The notes below the pieces were generated by a model. It saw only the letters and a list, made by a program, of their open reading frames with translations, was not told the DNA's origin and did not search any database. The translations under genes were made by a program, and so were the position numbers. DNA of 64,000 nt from Planctomycetota bacterium. GTDB taxonomy: Bacteria > Planctomycetota > JACQVV01 > JASMLP01. The DNA lies in contig JASMLP010000143.1 of NCBI GenBank assembly GCA_030748635.1, forward strand, positions 25,049-89,048, in the 5' to 3' direction. This document shows, in pieces, positions 1-10,122 of this stretch (position 1 is the stretch's first letter; each line of letters starts with the position of its first letter).

Positions 1-2187
1 CGGGCCGAGGAGCTTGACGGTGTCGCTTGTATTTTGCATCACGGTACGGTTGAACGCATCGCTTACTCTTCGGCTGGACAGGGACATCCCGAGCCGAGCC
101 CCTGGGATATGTTCGCTTTCGATGTCAAAGTGCGACATGTCGGCGACCGGGTGGCCGCGGTGGCGGCAGAGACTCCCGAAATCGCTCAGCAAGCTCTCGA
201 TCTGATCGAGGTGGAATACGAGGTGCTACCTGCTGTCCTCGATCCCATGGAAGCGATGGTCGAGGGAGCGCCGGTCATTCATGATGAGGAGGACGCGGAA
301 AGGATTCACGATGCTAACCGGAATATCGTGGCTCATCTGCAGGCGTCCAAAGGAGATGTCGAAGAGGCGTTGAGTTCGGCTTCCCGGGTTTATGAGCGGA
401 CTTATGAGATGGGCTATGTTCAGCATGCGGCCATCGAACCCCATATCGCTCTGGCCTGGATGGACGAAGACGATCGGGTTGTGGTGCGGACAGCAACCCA
501 GGTACCGTTTCATTGTCGCCGGATTCTGGCCCGGGTACTCAATATTCCCCTGAAGCGGATTCGAGTCCTCAAGCCGCGGGTTGGCGGGGGGTTTGGAGGC
601 AAGCAAGAGATTCTGATCGAAGATCTGGTGGCGCTGGTTGCCTTGCGGACCGGTCGACCGGTTCGCTACGAAATGACCCGGGCCGAAGAACTTCATGCCG
701 CTCGTACCCGACATCCTCACCGCACGACTTTGCGGGCGGGTGTGGATGAGGATGGGCGTCTGGTCGGTCTTTCGATGAACATTCTGGAAAATTCAGGCGC
801 CTACGGCTGCCATGCGTTGACCGTGATGTGTGTGGCGGGTGACAAAGCTCTTTCTCTCTACCGGATTCCCGCTTTGAGTCTCGACGCCATCGCGGTGTAT
901 ACAAATCTTCCCGTCGGGGGAGCGTTTCGGGGTTATGGGGCTCCTCAGGGTTTTTTCCCGCTCGAAAGTTTGATAGACGAGATCGCGAACGACCTGGGGA
1001 AGGATCCGCTCGAGTATCGTCGTGATCATGCGATTCGTTCGGGTGACCCTCTGCCCATGTCCAAAGCGCTTGGTGAGGGACGTGAGGGGTTTGAGCAGAC
1101 CATCGGTTCGTCCGGACTCTTCGAATGTATCGAAACCGGCGGGGCCTCGATCGACTGGAAAACAAAACGTTCACGAGTTCCAGGAAAGGGGCGATTTCGC
1201 CGGGGGGTAGGGATGGCTTGCGCCATGCAGGGATCGGGAATCCCTGGGATCGATATGGCAGCCGCGGGCCTCAAGATGAATGAGGATGGGTCCTTCAACC
1301 TCACGGCAGGAGCGACGGATATCGGAACCGGAGCGGATACGATGTTGGCACAGATCGTGGCGGAAGCCCTGACCTGTTCGGTCGAAGATGTTCTGGTCTA
1401 TACCAGCGATACGGATCTGACTCCTTTTGATACGGGCGCCTATGCTTCGAGTACCACTTACCTCTCTGGGGGTGCGGCCAAGAAAGCAGCCGAAGATGTC
1501 AAGGAGCAGATTACGGTTCGCGGGGCCAGAATGCTCGAGGTGGGGGTCGAAGACGTGCACGTCGAGCAGGCGCATGTTGTTTCGACGGATGGGCGGAAGG
1601 TGTCTTTCTCGGAAATTTGTCTGGATACGCTCTATGTCGAGGAGCAATTTCAGATCCAGGCGGTTGCCAGTCATATGAGCTATGTGAGTCCACCCCCCTT
1701 CGCGGCTCAATTTGCGGAAGTGGAGGTAGATGTCGAGACCGGAATCGTACGTATTCTTCGTTTTGTTTCGGCCATCGACTGTGGGGTTGCGGTCAATCCC
1801 CAGATGGCTGAAGGGCAGGTGGAAGGGGCGGTGGTCCAGGGGTTGGGCTATGCGATTTCCGAGGAGATGATTTTCACCGAGGACGGTTCTCCGGTACTTC
1901 TCGATCTTCAAGATTATCACATCCCCACAGCGCGAGATTTACCCGAGTTGGTTGGGCATCTGGTGGAAACGTATGAGGAAACGGGACCGTTTGGGGCCAA
2001 GGCCGTGGCCGAGATCCCTATCGATGCGCCGGCTCCCGCCGTCGCCAACGCCGTTTTCGACGCGGTCGGGGTACGGATCTATAGTCTTCCCGTGACTCCG
2101 GAAAAAGTATGGCGAGCATTGCAGAGGAAGGGGAGGTCGTTTTCTCCCGACACGAAAGACAAGAATCGTGCGACAACAAGATCGTAA
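1..2187 (+). CDS. xanthine dehydrogenase family protein, molybdopterin-binding subunit (5' end outside window)
   Basis: Frame 1 is open from base 1 (RAEELDGVACILHHGTVERIAYSS...), so the listed ATG at 34 is internal. Mo-hydroxylase-type motifs: RVGGGFGGKQE, GGAFRGYGAPQG, C-terminal GPFGAKAVAE. Confidence 0.9.
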   Translation, partial: RAEELDGVACILHHGTVERIAYSSAGQGHPEPSPWDMFAFDVKVRHVGDRVAAVAAETPEIAQQALDLIEVEYEVLPAVLDPMEAMVEGAPVIHDEEDAERIHDANRNIVAHLQASKGDVEEALSSASRVYERTYEMGYVQHAAIEPHIALAWMDEDDRVVVRTATQVPFHCRRILARVLNIPLKRIRVLKPRVGGGFGGKQEILIEDLVALVALRTGRPVRYEMTRAEELHAARTRHPHRTTLRAGVDEDGRLVGLSMNILENSGAYGCHALTVMCVAGDKALSLYRIPALSLDAIAVYTNLPVGGAFRGYGAPQGFFPLESLIDEIANDLGKDPLEYRRDHAIRSGDPLPMSKALGEGREGFEQTIGSSGLFECIETGGASIDWKTKRSRVPGKGRFRRGVGMACAMQGSGIPGIDMAAAGLKMNEDGSFNLTAGATDIGTGADTMLAQIVAEALTCSVEDVLVYTSDTDLTPFDTGAYASSTTYLSGGAAKKAAEDVKEQITVRGARMLEVGVEDVHVEQAHVVSTDGRKVSFSEICLDTLYVEEQFQIQAVASHMSYVSPPPFAAQFAEVEVDVETGIVRILRFVSAIDCGVAVNPQMAEGQVEGAVVQGLGYAISEEMIFTEDGSPVLLDLQDYHIPTARDLPELVGHLVETYEETGPFGAKAVAEIPIDAPAPAVANAVFDAVGVRIYSLPVTPEKVWRALQRKGRSFSPDTKDKNRATTRS

Positions 2188-2365
2188 GAAGGGTGATTCT
2201 TTTATCGAGTTCATGTCGACTTCGATTGCGCGGAGTAGAGTCTCATGACGAGAGGAAACGTTTGAAGATTCAGATGCCGGTTGGGCAGGAGCAGAACCCG
2301 AAGGGATTCGAGGTTTCAGAAAAAGGACAAGGTGTTTTCCTGAATCACCGGGGTGATCGGTATCG

Positions 2366-3415
2366 ATGAACGGGTACGGTCGATCGAAGTTTTGGACCTG
2401 GAGCTATCCGATAGGACGGATCAGTGGGATCGACGTACGTATTCACTGGTCTTTTCTGCTCTTCGCCTTGTATTTCATCTTCCGGGAAGGGAATCAGTTG
2501 GTGACGGGATGGTCGTGGTGGATTCCCGTTTTTGTCGTGTTTCCATACCTGTGTCTCTACGGATCGGTGTTGCTTCATGAGCTCGGTCACTGTTACGCCG
2601 CCCGCTATTTTCGGTTGCCGGTGGAGCAGATCATTCTGACCCCGATTGGGGGATTGGCCATGGTGGGGAGCGCTTCCACCCCGTGGGCTGAGTTCGTGAT
2701 CGCGGCTTGCGGTCCGTTGGTCAATATCGGTCTCGCGGCTCTCGGTTTGCTGACCTACGGTTTATTGGGTGGGCCGCTGGATGTGGGGTTGTTGGTCCCG
2801 TTCGGATCCGCTATGGGCCAGACCTGGGGGGGGTTGATCGGGAGCGGCCAGTATCTTCTGGCGTTACTCCTTTATGTCGGCGTCCAGATGCAAATCATGT
2901 TGGCCCTTTTCAACCTGGCATTCGTGGCTTATCCGATGGATGGGGGTCGGATTTTACGTTCGATTCTCTGGGCCCGGATGGGACATCGTCGGGGCACCAT
3001 CCTTTCTTGCAAGGTCGCAATCGTCGTCGCGATTGTGATGATGCTATTAGCGACCACTCCGCATGCCGGTTCGAATCTGATGCTGATCGGGATGCTCGTG
3101 GGTTTTCAGGCTTACCAGACTCTCCAGATGGCTTCTTCCTACGGACTTCCGGAACCTCAATCGTCGGTTCCCTGGGAGGCCGAAGCCGACTGGTGGAAGA
3201 AAGGGGACGGAGCACCTCGAGGGAATCCTCGTCCCTCGGCGAAATCGAAAGGGAAGGAAGGACTTTTTGCTCGTCGGCGGGTCGTGAACGAGAAGAAAAT
3301 AGAACAGCAGGTGGATCAGTTGCTCGAGAAAATTCACCAAGAGGGGATTTCAGCTCTGTCCGAATCGGAAAAAAAATTCTTGAACAAAGCCAGTCGAAAG
3401 TTTCGTAAAGATTGA
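2366..3415 (+). CDS. M50 family (site-2 protease-like) membrane zinc metalloprotease
   Basis: HELGH zinc motif, YPMDGGRIL second motif, several hydrophobic segments, charged cytoplasmic C-terminus. Confidence 0.88.
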   Translation: MNGYGRSKFWTWSYPIGRISGIDVRIHWSFLLFALYFIFREGNQLVTGWSWWIPVFVVFPYLCLYGSVLLHELGHCYAARYFRLPVEQIILTPIGGLAMVGSASTPWAEFVIAACGPLVNIGLAALGLLTYGLLGGPLDVGLLVPFGSAMGQTWGGLIGSGQYLLALLLYVGVQMQIMLALFNLAFVAYPMDGGRILRSILWARMGHRRGTILSCKVAIVVAIVMMLLATTPHAGSNLMLIGMLVGFQAYQTLQMASSYGLPEPQSSVPWEAEADWWKKGDGAPRGNPRPSAKSKGKEGLFARRRVVNEKKIEQQVDQLLEKIHQEGISALSESEKKFLNKASRKFRKD

Positions 3416-3422
3416 TGGGAGG

Positions 3423-4583
3423 ATGCAGGTGACCGAAGTTCTCTTCGAAATTGGGGTGGATCGTCTTGATACCGGGTTGCGGGGATACCCTGTCGGCACG
3501 GTGCGTAGCAGTTCTGTGGATCCACAGGCCGGGGTTCGGTATGTCGGTGTACCGATCGATCAGTTGGCGGATTTCGAACCCGAGAAGGTCATGCATCTTT
3601 TGCTTCGAAAGCGTTTTCCGGACGCGGATGAACTGGCATCGTTCAAGAATGAACTTATCGAAAGAAGTTGTTTGCCGGAAGGGGTATTGGAGCTGCTGAG
3701 AGGGCTCCCGAAGCGATCCCATCCAATGGACTGGTTGGTATCTGGAATTCTTTACCTGGGAATGTTCGAGACCCCGACTGGAGATTACGAGGAGGATGGA
3801 CTGCGGTTGGTCGCTCGTGTTCCGGAGGTGGTCGCGGCCATTTTTCGGATTCGATCAGGATGGGGAGATCCGATCCCTTCGAAACCGGAACTCGGGTATG
3901 TGGAAAATTTCGTTCATATGCTCGGCGCGCCCGACGCGAGTCCCCATCTCGATCGGCTGCTGCGTAGCTTCAACGTCTTGCACTACGATCATGGAGGTGG
4001 AAATTTATCCACCTTCACCGGGAAGGCCGTGGCGTCCGGTCTGGCCAACATCTACACCTCGATGGCAAGCGCGATGGCCGCTTTGGGCGGGCCTCTTCAC
4101 GGTCGGGCCAATCAGAATGCTCTGGAATTCGTTCGTGAAATCGGTACCGATGACCCGGAAGCGATTCGGTCTTTCGTGATGGATTGCCTGGAAAAGAAAA
4201 GGGTGATCCCCGGATTTGGACATGGGGTGCTTCGAGCTGAAGATCCTCGGGCTCGAGTTCTTTATGGAATTGGTGAGGAAATCTGTCCGGAAGATCCGCT
4301 CTTTCGTGTGATTCGTCAGATGCGCGAGGTGGTACCTTCAGTGCTTTCGGAAAACCCGAAAATTCAGAATCCCTATCCGAATGTGGACGCGGCCACAGGA
4401 ACACTGCTTCAGGCTTGCGGGTTGATGGATCCGGAGTACTACACAGTGCTCTTTGGTTGGTCTCGGGTGGTTGGCATCACCGCTCAGATCATCGATGAGA
4501 GAACCGTGGCTCGTTCCGGGAAAGGAGCCCCGATTTATCGGCCCAAATATGTGCCTGTGGATCAACCCCACCGGGACGTCTGA
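3423..4583 (+). CDS. citrate synthase family protein
   Basis: GGPLHGRANQ, IPGFGHGVLRAEDPR and NPYPNVDAATGTLLQ match the His/His/Asp active-site blocks of citrate synthase. Confidence 0.9.
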   Translation: MQVTEVLFEIGVDRLDTGLRGYPVGTVRSSSVDPQAGVRYVGVPIDQLADFEPEKVMHLLLRKRFPDADELASFKNELIERSCLPEGVLELLRGLPKRSHPMDWLVSGILYLGMFETPTGDYEEDGLRLVARVPEVVAAIFRIRSGWGDPIPSKPELGYVENFVHMLGAPDASPHLDRLLRSFNVLHYDHGGGNLSTFTGKAVASGLANIYTSMASAMAALGGPLHGRANQNALEFVREIGTDDPEAIRSFVMDCLEKKRVIPGFGHGVLRAEDPRARVLYGIGEEICPEDPLFRVIRQMREVVPSVLSENPKIQNPYPNVDAATGTLLQACGLMDPEYYTVLFGWSRVVGITAQIIDERTVARSGKGAPIYRPKYVPVDQPHRDV

Positions 4584-4629
4584 GGGACTTGGGGCTGAAG
4601 ATCGAGCTCTGGGTCCGAAAATTGTTTCG

Positions 4630-6174
4630 TCAGCGGCCTCGAATTCGGATCCCGCGTTGGGCCAAATTGTCCAGAATCGTGCCCTCGGCCCGTTCCAGAT
4701 CGACCATCGCCTTGTAGTGATCCACGCGAGCGGTGATCTCTCTCAGTTGGGCTAGGAGAAGGTCGGAGCGGAGTTGTTGAAGGCGGAAGTTGGTGCTCTT
4801 GCCTTCCCGAAAGAGTTTCTCTTCTCCCTCCATGCGTTTTCGGGCCGCTTCACTGCCTTTTCGAGTGACCTGGTACCGTTGATAAGTGGTTCGTAATTCG
4901 CGAACCGCTTCTCGGACTTCCATGACGACCAAACTCTCTACGCCCCGAAGAGTGGCCAGCGATTTTTGCGCGTTGTAGTTTGCCTGTCGTAATTGGGCCC
5001 GAAATGAGCGGTTGCCCAGCGGGAGTTCGAAGCTGAGGCCGAAACTCCAGGTGTAAAATTCGCCGGAAAATCCGTCGTCGACCGAATTCCCAAAGCTGAA
5101 ATGTCCATCTCCGGTCAGTTGGAGAGATCCCGAGGCGTCGAGTGACGGCAGAACCTGGTTTCGGGCCTGTAGGACGGAGAGACGACTGCTCTTCACTGCC
5201 AGTCGGTTCTGTTCGAGGATCGGACGTTTACGAAGAGCGGTGCGAGCGCTCTGGTGGGCGTCGACCGCGATCGGTTGGATCTCGGGGTGGTCGATGGGGA
5301 TCAGGCTGACATTCCAGATCAAATTCTTGTCGAGAGGATCGATCAGTGTTTTGAGAGCGTCTTCTGCGTCGGTTAAGATCTTTTCCGATCGCAAAACCGA
5401 TTCTTGCTGTTGGGCCAGGTTGCTTTCGGATTCGTAAACTTCGATCGGGGCCATTTTGCCTTCTCGTACCTGCAGACGGGTCAGTCGGAGGAACTCTTCG
5501 ACTCGGGCGAGGCTTTCTCTCTCCACGAGTACGTTTTCTCGGGCGTTGAGCAAGCTCCAGTAAGCGGTCATCGTGGATTGGACGGTGTCCATGATTTCGC
5601 TCTGGTGAGCCGATTCGGAACTGGAGAGAGTATCTTCCGCGATCAGAATGGAGGAATAGTTGAATCCAAAGCCCATGTTGCGCAGCAGGGGTTGGGTGAT
5701 GCTGAAGGTCGCCGATGTCGTCCACTGGGGGTTGGAGACCCCTGTGATCGATTCGAAGGCGGCAAAGGGGGAGTTCGTGCGTGTTTTCTGGATCGAGACT
5801 CCGGAGGACCAGGTGGCTCCGGTGGGCAGGAAATGAGTGAGCGTCGGGCCGAGAGTGAACGTGTCGGTTCTCAGGCGATTGGTGCCGGTGGTTGAAGTAG
5901 AACTTTCGGACAGGCTGCGCGAAGCCGTGAGTGAATTGGAAAAAACCGGATCGAAGACCGACCGGGCGACGACCACGCTTTCTCGGTTTATCTTGGGCGT
6001 AAGGCTGGATATTTCGATGTTCAGGTTGCTGTTGAGAGTCCGGATAATCGCTTCATCAAGGCTGAGTTTGATCGTGGATCGTTTGGGGGGCGATTCCGTT
6101 TCTTCACTCGCGACCTGGAGGGCCAGGCTCGAGATCAAAGCGGCAAGAAAGATCGTGAAAACGGACCGATTCAT
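4630..6174 (-). CDS. TolC family outer membrane efflux protein
   Basis: Signal peptide, LSLDEAIIRTLNSNLNIEIS start typical of OEP family, long helical repeats, C-terminal VDHYKAMVDLERAEGTI. Confidence 0.85.
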   Translation of the reverse strand: MNRSVFTIFLAALISSLALQVASEETESPPKRSTIKLSLDEAIIRTLNSNLNIEISSLTPKINRESVVVARSVFDPVFSNSLTASRSLSESSTSTTGTNRLRTDTFTLGPTLTHFLPTGATWSSGVSIQKTRTNSPFAAFESITGVSNPQWTTSATFSITQPLLRNMGFGFNYSSILIAEDTLSSSESAHQSEIMDTVQSTMTAYWSLLNARENVLVERESLARVEEFLRLTRLQVREGKMAPIEVYESESNLAQQQESVLRSEKILTDAEDALKTLIDPLDKNLIWNVSLIPIDHPEIQPIAVDAHQSARTALRKRPILEQNRLAVKSSRLSVLQARNQVLPSLDASGSLQLTGDGHFSFGNSVDDGFSGEFYTWSFGLSFELPLGNRSFRAQLRQANYNAQKSLATLRGVESLVVMEVREAVRELRTTYQRYQVTRKGSEAARKRMEGEEKLFREGKSTNFRLQQLRSDLLLAQLREITARVDHYKAMVDLERAEGTILDNLAQRGIRIRGR

Positions 6175-6293
6175 CGTGATTTCCTCTATTGGGAATAGCG
6201 ACCGGGATCGTTAAAGTCTGGGCGGCAAGTATAGCGACCGGTGGTGGGTCCGGCCAACCTTGAATCGCAGCCTTACGTAGGCGATTCGGGCGA

Positions 6294-7247
6294 TCAGAAG
6301 ATGGTCCAGTGCGCTACTTCGGTGAAACCGATGCGGGTGTAGAGGCCGAGAGCTTCTGGGGAGAGATCCGGAATGGTGGTCACTTCTACTTCTTGGCCCG
6401 AACGTTCCTCGACGGCGTTGAGAAGACTCGATACCAGGAGGCGCCCAAGTCCTTTGCCGCGGGTATTTGGGTCGACTCGGAGTTCATAGAGCGCCCACCG
6501 ATTTCCCTGGAGACCGGTCAACGGGTAGACAATTGCGGTGCCCAGGACCCGATTTTGATGGAGTCCGACCACGGTAAAGTAGTTGGCGTGTGGTGAATAA
6601 TGGATTTTATCGTCTGGGCTTTCCCCCAATCGAGGGCAGCTGTTTTCTTGAATCTGGACCTGGAAATCCGTGGGGCGCGCCGAAGGGATCGGGTGGGTGG
6701 AGACCGGAAAAGAAAGTGAAATCGCTTTGTACCTCGGACGGAAACCTCGATTTGAAAGGAATGAAATCGTGTCGTGATCATCGCCTTGGATCGAAACCCC
6801 TTCTGTGGTGCCCCAGAAGGGGGGGAAGGGCCCTTGAGCATTGCCGTAAAAGGGCGAACGACACTGACCGTCCAGGAACACGCCTCGGCAGTGGTTTTTC
6901 TGGAGGAACGTCACGGTCTGGGAAAAGAGGTTGGAACAGATTCCTGCACCGCGATAGTCCGGGTTGACATGAAAAAAGGCGATATATCCCGAAGGGTCTT
7001 GGAGGTCTCGCTCCTCCGGAGAGGGCACAATGCCCGCGTGGATCATGCCGACAACTCGATCTTGGTCCCAGGCCAACCGGATACCTTCCGGATCGGTCCG
7101 GTAGTTTTGGAATCGATTGTTGATCACCCGGCGAAGAAAGCAATTGCGGTCCAGGGGGATGAAATTGTGACAATCCTGGAAAGATCGGTTCCAGTAGGTG
7201 ATCAGAGCTTCGAGATGGGAGGCGTGAAAGGAGGTGATTCGAATCAC
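6294..7247 (-). CDS. GNAT family N-acetyltransferase, two tandem GNAT-like halves
   Basis: Two acetyl-CoA binding-like segments: HVNPDYRGAGICSNLF and RVDPNTRGKGLGRLLV. Confidence 0.82.
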   Translation of the reverse strand: MIRITSFHASHLEALITYWNRSFQDCHNFIPLDRNCFLRRVINNRFQNYRTDPEGIRLAWDQDRVVGMIHAGIVPSPEERDLQDPSGYIAFFHVNPDYRGAGICSNLFSQTVTFLQKNHCRGVFLDGQCRSPFYGNAQGPFPPFWGTTEGVSIQGDDHDTISFLSNRGFRPRYKAISLSFPVSTHPIPSARPTDFQVQIQENSCPRLGESPDDKIHYSPHANYFTVVGLHQNRVLGTAIVYPLTGLQGNRWALYELRVDPNTRGKGLGRLLVSSLLNAVEERSGQEVEVTTIPDLSPEALGLYTRIGFTEVAHWTIF

Positions 7248-7314
7248 GATGCTAAGGGGTTGGTTGAAAGAGGATCGTTTGACTCTACGGACAGGGTCGG
7301 GCTAAACTCTGTTT

Positions 7315-7755
7315 GTGGAGGGTCTTCACTACAAGGAGCGGGCAGTCAAATCGCTTCTGGGATTTCTTGCCGGAATCATACTGATTTTTGGGCTGGCGTA
7401 TGGGCTTGTCCATGCGGAAGATTTTTTGCGTACTCACGAATTGACAGGATGGGTCTTCTTGTTGATCGGTGTGTTGCTGATGACGACAGGGTACTGTTTC
7501 TGGTGGCGATTTCTCAAGGCGCGTCATGATATTGTCTATACGGCAACCGGCTTCAAGGTGGTGAATCGAAAGCATCTCGATGAAGAAGAGGTTTTCAATA
7601 TCGCAAATTTGAAGCGTTTTAGCATCGAAACATCGGGGGATGAAATTCGTTTCGTGGATCTTCGGTTTGCGGATGGTCGTCGTTTTCGGTTGCGGCCTAG
7701 GCGCTACCAGGGTGGTCGGAATCTTGTGAAAAAGATCCGGGAACAACTGAATTGA
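7315..7755 (+). CDS. small membrane protein, two TM segments plus soluble C-terminal domain
   Basis: GTG start; two hydrophobic helices; stop overlaps the TTG start of the next gene. Confidence 0.6.
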   Translation: MEGLHYKERAVKSLLGFLAGIILIFGLAYGLVHAEDFLRTHELTGWVFLLIGVLLMTTGYCFWWRFLKARHDIVYTATGFKVVNRKHLDEEEVFNIANLKRFSIETSGDEIRFVDLRFADGRRFRLRPRRYQGGRNLVKKIREQLN

Positions 7756-8663
7756 ATTTTCGACAGAGATTTCTGAAGTCGATTCTGTTTTCTGGCGCGA
7801 TATTTTGTGTGGCGGGGTGCGCCGAATATGAGTTTTTGCTCGAAGACGGCGATAAATCTTTATATCGACTGGAATTCGGCCTGGATGAAGGGGTATTCAA
7901 TCAGCCGATCGAAAATCGAGTTCTGAGCAACGGTCCGGTCGGCAGATTCCTCTATTTGCTCCAGTTCCCACTGGTAATCGTGCGATTTGCTGAGAGTATC
8001 GAGGCGGGAACGGTTGACGACCAGTTTCGGCGAAATCGGCGACTCGAGGAGTTCGCGAACAAAGAGACTTCGCGCGTTCAAGAGAGACGCCTCCTCTCCT
8101 TACTGGAAAGTCAAGATCCGGTACTGAGACGTCGAGGCTTGGGCCTCCTGGAATCAGAGGGCCTGGAGAAACATCGGGATAAAGTGGTTCAGGCTCTCGT
8201 AGATCCCGATCCGAATGTACGCTGGACCGCGATTCAAATCTTTCGCTTCCATCCTCATCGGGATGCGATTCCTGCGCTGATCCAGATGCTGGCATCGGGA
8301 ATTTCCTTCGAGCGTGAGGCTGCACTGGAAACCCTGGCTCGAATCGAAGATCCTGCCGCGGTGGAAGGGGTGTTACGGCTACTTCAGACTTCGGACCCGT
8401 CTCTTCGGATTCGGGTACTCGAGTCGCTGGGACGGAAAACTTTGGGACATGATGAACGCGTTTTGCCTCTTCTGCTTGATGAGCTTTCTTCCTCCGATCC
8501 CGCTGTTCGAGAAACGGCGATTCGTTCCTTACAGGAGAGAACCGATAAAGAATTCGGTTACGACGCTTTGGCAGAACCGGTGCTCCGAGATCGAGCGGTG
8601 CGGCGTTGGATCGAATGGTGGGAGAAAACTCGAAAGGCGGATGAGGAAGAGCAGGCGGATTAA
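7752..8663 (+). CDS. HEAT-repeat lipoprotein
   Basis: TTG start; signal peptide FSGAIFCVAGC (lipobox); repeats such as DPNVRWTAIQIFRFHPHRDAIPALIQML. Confidence 0.72.
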   Translation: MNFRQRFLKSILFSGAIFCVAGCAEYEFLLEDGDKSLYRLEFGLDEGVFNQPIENRVLSNGPVGRFLYLLQFPLVIVRFAESIEAGTVDDQFRRNRRLEEFANKETSRVQERRLLSLLESQDPVLRRRGLGLLESEGLEKHRDKVVQALVDPDPNVRWTAIQIFRFHPHRDAIPALIQMLASGISFEREAALETLARIEDPAAVEGVLRLLQTSDPSLRIRVLESLGRKTLGHDERVLPLLLDELSSSDPAVRETAIRSLQERTDKEFGYDALAEPVLRDRAVRRWIEWWEKTRKADEEEQAD

Positions 8664-8672
8664 ACCGTTTTG

Positions 8673-9980
8673 TCAGGGTTTTTCATCCGATTCGAAGCGA
8701 ATTTCGGCCGCGCGTGCGTGCCCCTCTAGACCCTCCGACCGAGCCAGGTGGGCGAGGATGGGGGTTTCTTGTTGGAGATCCGTTCGGTCGTACTCCACGA
8801 TCGCCTTCCAGCGCAGAAAAAGGGGTGAGGCCAGGCCGGAGGTGAAGCGAGCTGTCCGGTCGGTGGGGAGAACATGGGAGGGGCCAGCGACATAGTCTCC
8901 GGCGACTTCTGGAGTCCAGGGGCCCACAAAGATCGCCCCGGCATGGGTCAGTAGGGGGGTCCATTTTGACGGATCCTGAACCACGAGTTCCAGGTGCTCC
9001 GGCGCCAATTCCTGGCATTTCTCGATACACTCCTCCAGGTCCTGCGTCACGATGAGCGCGCCGTGAGATTCCAGCGATTCGCGGGCTATTTCCTTCCTGG
9101 GCAGGGATTCGAGCTGACGCTCCAGAGCCTGGGCGGTATTTTGGGCTAGAGACTCCGAAGGGGTGAGTAAAACGGCCGCAGCCAGAGGGTCGTGTTCGGC
9201 CTGACTCAGGAGATCGGCGGCAATCCACTCCGGCGAGGCCGATTCGTCGGCGATCACAGCAATCTCTGTCGGTCCGGCGAGTGCGTCGATGCCGACCAGG
9301 CCGACAACCGATCTCTTGGCGGCCGTGACATAGGCGTTCCCTGGGCCCACGATGAAATCGACCGGTTGAATACTCTCCGTCCCGTAGGCAAGGGCTCCGA
9401 TCGCCTGGGCACCTCCGAGAGGATAGACCTCCTCAACTCCCAGAAGAGCGCAGGCGGCGAGAACCGATGGAGCCGGGAGGCCATTCGGGCCCGGAGGACT
9501 TACTAACGCGATTTGAGGCACGCCTGCAATCTGGGCGGGCAAGACGTTGGCCAGGACGCTCGAGGGGTAGGAAGCCGATCCACCGGGGACATAGACGCCC
9601 AGTCGTTGTATTGGCGAGGGTATGTATCGCACACGAGTTCCCCCGTGTGTCCAGTCGGGTGGTGGAGAAGGGAGGATGTGTCGCTGGAAGCTTCGGATCT
9701 TGTTCGCGGCAAATTTCAGGCAACGCACCCACTCGGAATCCATCGTTTCGAGAGCGGTACGGATGGATGTGGCCGAAACGCGCAGAAAGGACGCGTCGAG
9801 TTCGACTCCATCGAATTCACGAGACAGGTTTAGAAGAGATTTATCGCCCCCTTTACGAACTCGATCGAGTATGGTTTTGGTGGCGGTTTCGATCTGGGCG
9901 CGTTCCTGGCTCGAGCCCCGTTGGAGGATTCGGCGCCATTGGGCCGCGAAAGGTTCTGTGTGGGAGTAAAAGGTCTTCAT
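8673..9980 (-). CDS. hisD: histidinol dehydrogenase
   Basis: Start trimmed to ATG at 9980 (MKTFYSHTEPFA). GGASYPSSVLANVLPAQIAGV, VDFIVGPGNAYVTAAK, ADLLSQAEHDP, AGAIFVGPWTPEVAGDYVAGPSHVLPT. Confidence 0.95.
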   Translation of the reverse strand: MKTFYSHTEPFAAQWRRILQRGSSQERAQIETATKTILDRVRKGGDKSLLNLSREFDGVELDASFLRVSATSIRTALETMDSEWVRCLKFAANKIRSFQRHILPSPPPDWTHGGTRVRYIPSPIQRLGVYVPGGSASYPSSVLANVLPAQIAGVPQIALVSPPGPNGLPAPSVLAACALLGVEEVYPLGGAQAIGALAYGTESIQPVDFIVGPGNAYVTAAKRSVVGLVGIDALAGPTEIAVIADESASPEWIAADLLSQAEHDPLAAAVLLTPSESLAQNTAQALERQLESLPRKEIARESLESHGALIVTQDLEECIEKCQELAPEHLELVVQDPSKWTPLLTHAGAIFVGPWTPEVAGDYVAGPSHVLPTDRTARFTSGLASPLFLRWKAIVEYDRTDLQQETPILAHLARSEGLEGHARAAEIRFESDEKP

Positions 9981-10122
9981 CGATGATTCTGGCTGTGGTT
10001 GAAGATTGGAAGACCGGGTAGGGATTTGTGGCTGAATTCTCAGCGGGGGTTTGTGCTGTAAAAGGGCTCGATTATAATGGTCTCTGTGCGCGGGGGCCAC
10101 AGGACTCAAACTGGGAGAATAC

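Noticed and set aside
569-1174. 201-aa minus-strand ORF
   Set aside because: Antisense shadow of the xanthine dehydrogenase subunit; Arg/Pro/Ser-rich with no domain.
1171-1920. 249-aa minus-strand ORF
   Set aside because: Antisense to the xanthine dehydrogenase subunit, no family features.
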